DNA of 64,000 nucleotides from Lichtheimia corymbifera B2541 (lineage: Eukaryota; Mucoromycota; Mucoromycetes; Mucorales; Lichtheimiaceae): positions 62,001 to 126,000 of the forward strand of contig JNEU01001154.1 of the NCBI GenBank assembly GCA_000697475.1, in the 5' to 3' direction. Below the pieces are notes generated by a model that saw only the letters and a list, made by a program, of their open reading frames with translations, was not told where the DNA came from and did no database searches. How positions within the stretch are numbered: the stretch's first letter is position 1; each line of letters starts with the position of its first letter. Made by a program: the position numbers and the translations under genes. Shown in pieces: positions 60,648 to 64,000 of this stretch.

Positions 60648-61734
60648 ATGACTAAATATCCTACCTACGACGAATTACCTATTGCCCCGTCGTCCCCGCC
60701 ACATACTGCTTGGGGCGTTTTTGGGAAGGATGACAATTTGGGTACCCTCAACCTGCTGACTGAAGAAATAGCAGCCAAGGTAGGTTTAGTGAAATAGCAA
60801 AGAGAGGGGCACCAAAGGTGACTTTATGCTTTCATTAGGCAGCCCAAGAGAATGTAAAGCGAGGCGCTGTCTTTTCGCTAAATTGGCATCTTGAATCACC
60901 CTCACCACCACTATTCAACCGTACTTCAATCCAACACCATATTCGTGACCGTGGTAGCAGCAAGAAGTTTGATGATGTCTATGACAATTTTAATACTCAA
61001 AGCAGCACGCAATTCGATGGATTGCGCCATGTATGCCACATGAGCTCAGGACGCTTCTACAACAATGTGTCAGCGGACGACATTGTAGGACCTAATAGTA
61101 CTGGGCGGCTTGGCATCCATCACATGGCTCAACGAGGCATTGCTGGTCGTGGCGTGTTGCTCGATTATGGAAGATGGTGTGAGCGTAATGGGAAGCAAGT
61201 CAATCCTCTTAGTCGCCATGTTATCACTGTGAATGAGCTTGAGCAGGTTGCTAAAGATCAAGAGGTGGAATTCCAGAAGGGAGATATCTTATTATTGCGT
61301 ACAGGATGGATGGCAGCATATGAGCGTGAAGGAGATCGTCTTTCGGATATCATGGATCTTGCCAAACCTGAATGCATTGGTGTAGAAGCGTGCCAAGACA
61401 CGTATCGCTGGGTGTGGAATAACCGTTTTGCAGCCGTTGCTGGTGACCATGTCGCATTTGAAGCCTTTCCACCAAAAGATTGGAATGATTCATGTCGTGA
61501 GTATCAATGTATTTTATCCTGTGTTTGCGTGAACTTGGTTAACAAAATGTCGTTGCTATTGTAGACGCTCAATTCCTTGGTGGTTTTGGAATGCCTATAG
61601 GAGAAATGTTTTATCTCGAAAAGCTCGCAGAAGACTGCGCCAAAGATGGTCGATATACCTGCCTATTCACAAGTGCCCCTCTTAACAAATATCAAGGTGT
61701 GGCAACCCCACCTAATGCATTATGCATGAAATAA
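60648..61734 (+). CDS. Cyclase-family (PF04199-like) protein, copy 1
   Basis: Exons 60648-60779, 60839-61496 and 61565-61734 give 319 aa. Family text: WGVFGKDDNLGTLNLLTEE, NTQSSTQFDGLRHVCHMSS, LGIHHMAQRGIAGRGVLLDY, GDILLLRTGWMAAYERE, and the end FGMPIGEMFYLEKLAED with LNKYQGVATPPNAL. In bacterial kynurenine formamidases the metal site is HxGTHxDxPxH; here it is replaced by QFDGLRHVCH, as in the fungal branch of the cyclase family. It may hydrolyse or cyclise an amide or hydroxy acid; substrate unknown. Tandem with a second copy 0.9 kb downstream. Confidence 0.85.
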
Positions 61735-62634
61735 AGGATGCATCTGGTTTTGGCAATCGCTATGCTGTAATGACATGTTCTCACGCCACTTGAATTGAAG
61801 ATGGATCGCCTTGTGTTACCTCATTCATTGGATGCTCATTGTCTGTGCATCTCAGTGTGTTGGTCCCTCCTTAACGATGCTTTAAATCACCCAGATTGAA
61901 TAATGAGCGATCATTCACCGCATATAGTAGAACGACATCAATGCCAGGGTGTAAACGTAATCATCTTGGCTTGTGCTGAGTCATAATCACTAGAGCACCA
62001 ACAATGAATTCGCTGATGTTATATATGATTCGGTACTTGATCAACAGGGATCGGTGATCAGGATGTGGCACCAAGTGTGCTTGCAGGTTCGATGAATACC
62101 TTGGCATAGGCATGGGGCTCCACAGCTCCACATCTTGGTGTCGTATCTCCTAATCATAGAACCAGAGTGGTAGCAGTTATATAACATTGGCATAAAAGAG
62201 ATCTCGATTCAACCTTTGTATGATCATACGATATCATCAGATGAGCAATACTGTTATGTGCAACAGCACCATGGCCATTTTATAGTAGGAGTGACACCAT
62301 TTTAACTGTGCACCACACCTTACCGCTGATTTATGCTACTCGTTTGCCAACGTGGTGAAGAGAGACAGCATCCTGAAATTCATGATCAATGCAGTGACGA
62401 GCTTTGTTTGGCACTTTAGGCGTGCAGAACAACAATGATGCCGGGCAAACCAAGATCCAACATGCACATGGTAAACATTTCAGAAGCAAGCTAAACCTTA
62501 CATTTGCATGATTGTGCATGAATGTGTCACTCCAATTTTCAGAAGCTTTACAAAGCGCGGTTATCAAGCATGCGTGTTATTGCACACCTTTTTCTCTAGT
62601 TTACCCAAGTCATATACCATATCTCACATACCCA
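61735..62634. other. Intergenic between the two cyclase-family copies
   Basis: The 0.9 kb spacer has no ORF of note, and no homology to the copy-1 upstream region was noticed. This suggests the duplication did not include promoters or that they have diverged. Confidence 0.4.
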
Positions 62635-63731
62635 ATGACCAAGCTTCCTGCTTACGACGACTTGCCTATTGACCCTACCAATGCACCTGATTCTAGCGCA
62701 TGGGGAGTTTTTGGAGAGGATGATAATTTGGGCACTCTCAACCTGTTGACGGAGGAGCGAGTTGCCAAGGTACGTTTATTAGGATGATTGAATAATAAAG
62801 AGGGTTAACATTGATCATCTTGTTGTAGGCAGCTCAAGACAACGTGAAGCGTGGTGCTGTATTCTCGCTCAACTGGAAACTCGAGTTGCCATGTCCACCA
62901 CCACATAACCGTGAAGCGATCCAACACCGCATCCGTGATCGATTTGAAAACAAAGGATTTGGCGCCGTTCACAACAACTGGTTTGATGATGTTATCGAAA
63001 TAAACACCCAGTCATCTTCGCAGTGGGATGGATTACTCCATGTTGGCAATATGGAAACTGGGAAATTTTACAATGGAGTATCACCTGATGCTCTTTCACA
63101 GGAGCAACATTCCCATCGCCTTGGTATCCATCACATGGCACGCCGTGGTATTGCAGGACGCGCTGTTTTGCTTGATTACGAGCGATGGGCTATCAAGCAA
63201 GGAAAGCAAATTGACCCATTCACATGCCATGCCATCACGGTTGATGAACTCAAACAAGTCGCAAAGGATCAACATGTTGAATTTATGCCTGGGGATATCT
63301 TGCTGCTGCGTACCGGATGGATGGCTGCATATGAACGCGATAGCAAGGCAGTGGATTTCGAAAACCTCCACTGCATTGGTGTCGAGGCATCTGAAAGCAT
63401 GTATCGCTTTATCTGGGATAATCACTTTGCAGCTGTTGCTAGTGATAACGTTGCATTTGAAGCTTTTCCAACCAAGGATTGGACCAATTCATGCCGTGAG
63501 TACTTGTGATCACGTACACAAAAACCCATGTATTCATTAGCAGCCTCTGCTTTGTATGTAGACACTCATTTTCTTGCTGGATTTGGAATGCCCATTGGTG
63601 AAATGTTTTATCTCGAAAAGCTCGCAGATGATTGTGCCAACGATGGTCGATATTCATGCTTTTTCACAAGTGCCCCTCTTAACAAGTATCAAGGCGTGGC
63701 AACCCCTCCCAATGCCTTGGCCCTGAAATAG
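62635..63731 (+). CDS. Cyclase-family (PF04199-like) protein, copy 2
   Basis: Exons 62635-62769, 62829-63495 and 63562-63731 give 323 aa with the same intron positions and phases as copy 1. Close protein similarity throughout: MTKLPAYDDLPIDPTNAPD, WGVFGEDDNLGTLNLLTEE, HNNWFDDVIEINTQSSSQWD, LLHVGNMETGKFYNGVS, LGIHHMARRGIAGRAVLLDY. The His after HV in copy 1 (HVCH) is Asn here (HVGN), which might change metal binding or substrate. The start at 62635 is chosen over the upstream in-frame Met at 62512 because it aligns with copy 1. Confidence 0.85.
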
Positions 63732-64000
63732 TGTTACAATCCCTTTCCAAAAATACAACTTTGCTTGCATGATATGTTTAACCAATGGTTGTCTAAAATA
63801 CGTTTACTGCAGGATGCAGATGGGTGACCAAAAAAGGGAAGATAAAGTGGGGGTTGGGGAGGAAGGATGTTGGGGAATGTTATATTAAGTGGGTAGAAAA
63901 GGAGAACAGTACATCTTATAATGCTACATGGTAATGGTGGTGGAGTGGTGGGATGGGTTGGTGGTGGTGGTGGTGTGATGTTGTACGTCTAGCTTAGTCC
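63732..64000. other. 3' flank of copy 2; GTGG-rich end
   Basis: The last ~60 bp are TGG-rich (GTGGTGG repeats at 63940-63976). No gene visible before the window end. Confidence 0.4.

Noticed and set aside
1..64000. tRNA, rRNA, CRISPR, bacterial operon signals
   Set aside because: No B-box/cloverleaf, 5S-like sequence or repeat-spacer array was seen on reading.

Overview
The window is nuclear DNA of a filamentous fungus, most likely an early-diverging one (Mucoromycota, Mucorales-like). This is inferred from short GT-AG introns (about 50-90 nt) in nearly every gene, moderately AT-rich DNA, short intergenic gaps with tightly convergent pairs, and a gene set that is clearly fungal (EPL1, SHQ1, mitochondrial bL35m, Zn2Cys6 factor, class III-type GH18 chitinase, membrane-anchored GH9 enzyme, DH-PH RhoGEF). 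No bacterial operons, CRISPR arrays, tRNA or rRNA genes were seen. Most coding regions are split, so gene models were rebuilt by joining exons in phase; exon ends are in the entries.

Layout: 1-26.7 kb is a gene-dense arm: a Cys-rich type I membrane protein (cut by the window start), a GT2-like Golgi-type protein, a decayed gene relic, a four-TM protein, a WD40 protein, an F-box protein, a TMEM135-like protein, mitochondrial ribosomal protein bL35m, a coiled-coil protein, an SLC45/sucrose-type transporter, a methyltransferase with a myristoylation signal, SHQ1, a PRA1/Yip3 protein and a secreted agmatinase-like protein. Three convergent pairs end only 63-75 bp apart.

27.5-32.1 kb and 49.7-52.4 kb hold two copies of a large dispersed element without recognisable transposase, made of diverged ~110-bp units in both orientations; copy A also carries a ~1.5 kb near-perfect foldback palindrome. 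Between them lie a secreted chitinase, EPL1, a Tic20/DUF4870-like membrane protein, a RhoGEF, and a 46-49 kb tract with a degenerate ~125-165 bp repeat series and spliced coding-like segments that I could not assign.

52.6-64 kb: a fungal MIF/tautomerase-family gene, a Zn2Cys6 regulator, a GH9 enzyme whose catalytic-base Asp reads as Asn, and a tandem pair of cyclase-family genes.

Most unusual items: the foldback/composite repeat, the unexplained 46-49 kb repeat tract, the MIF-like gene, the DAGN GH9, three independent GC-AG introns, and 13-nt and 15-nt micro-exons. The genes are mostly independent housekeeping or secretory genes; no shared pathway links them, except that chitinase, GH9, GT2-like protein and RhoGEF all bear on wall or polarised growth.
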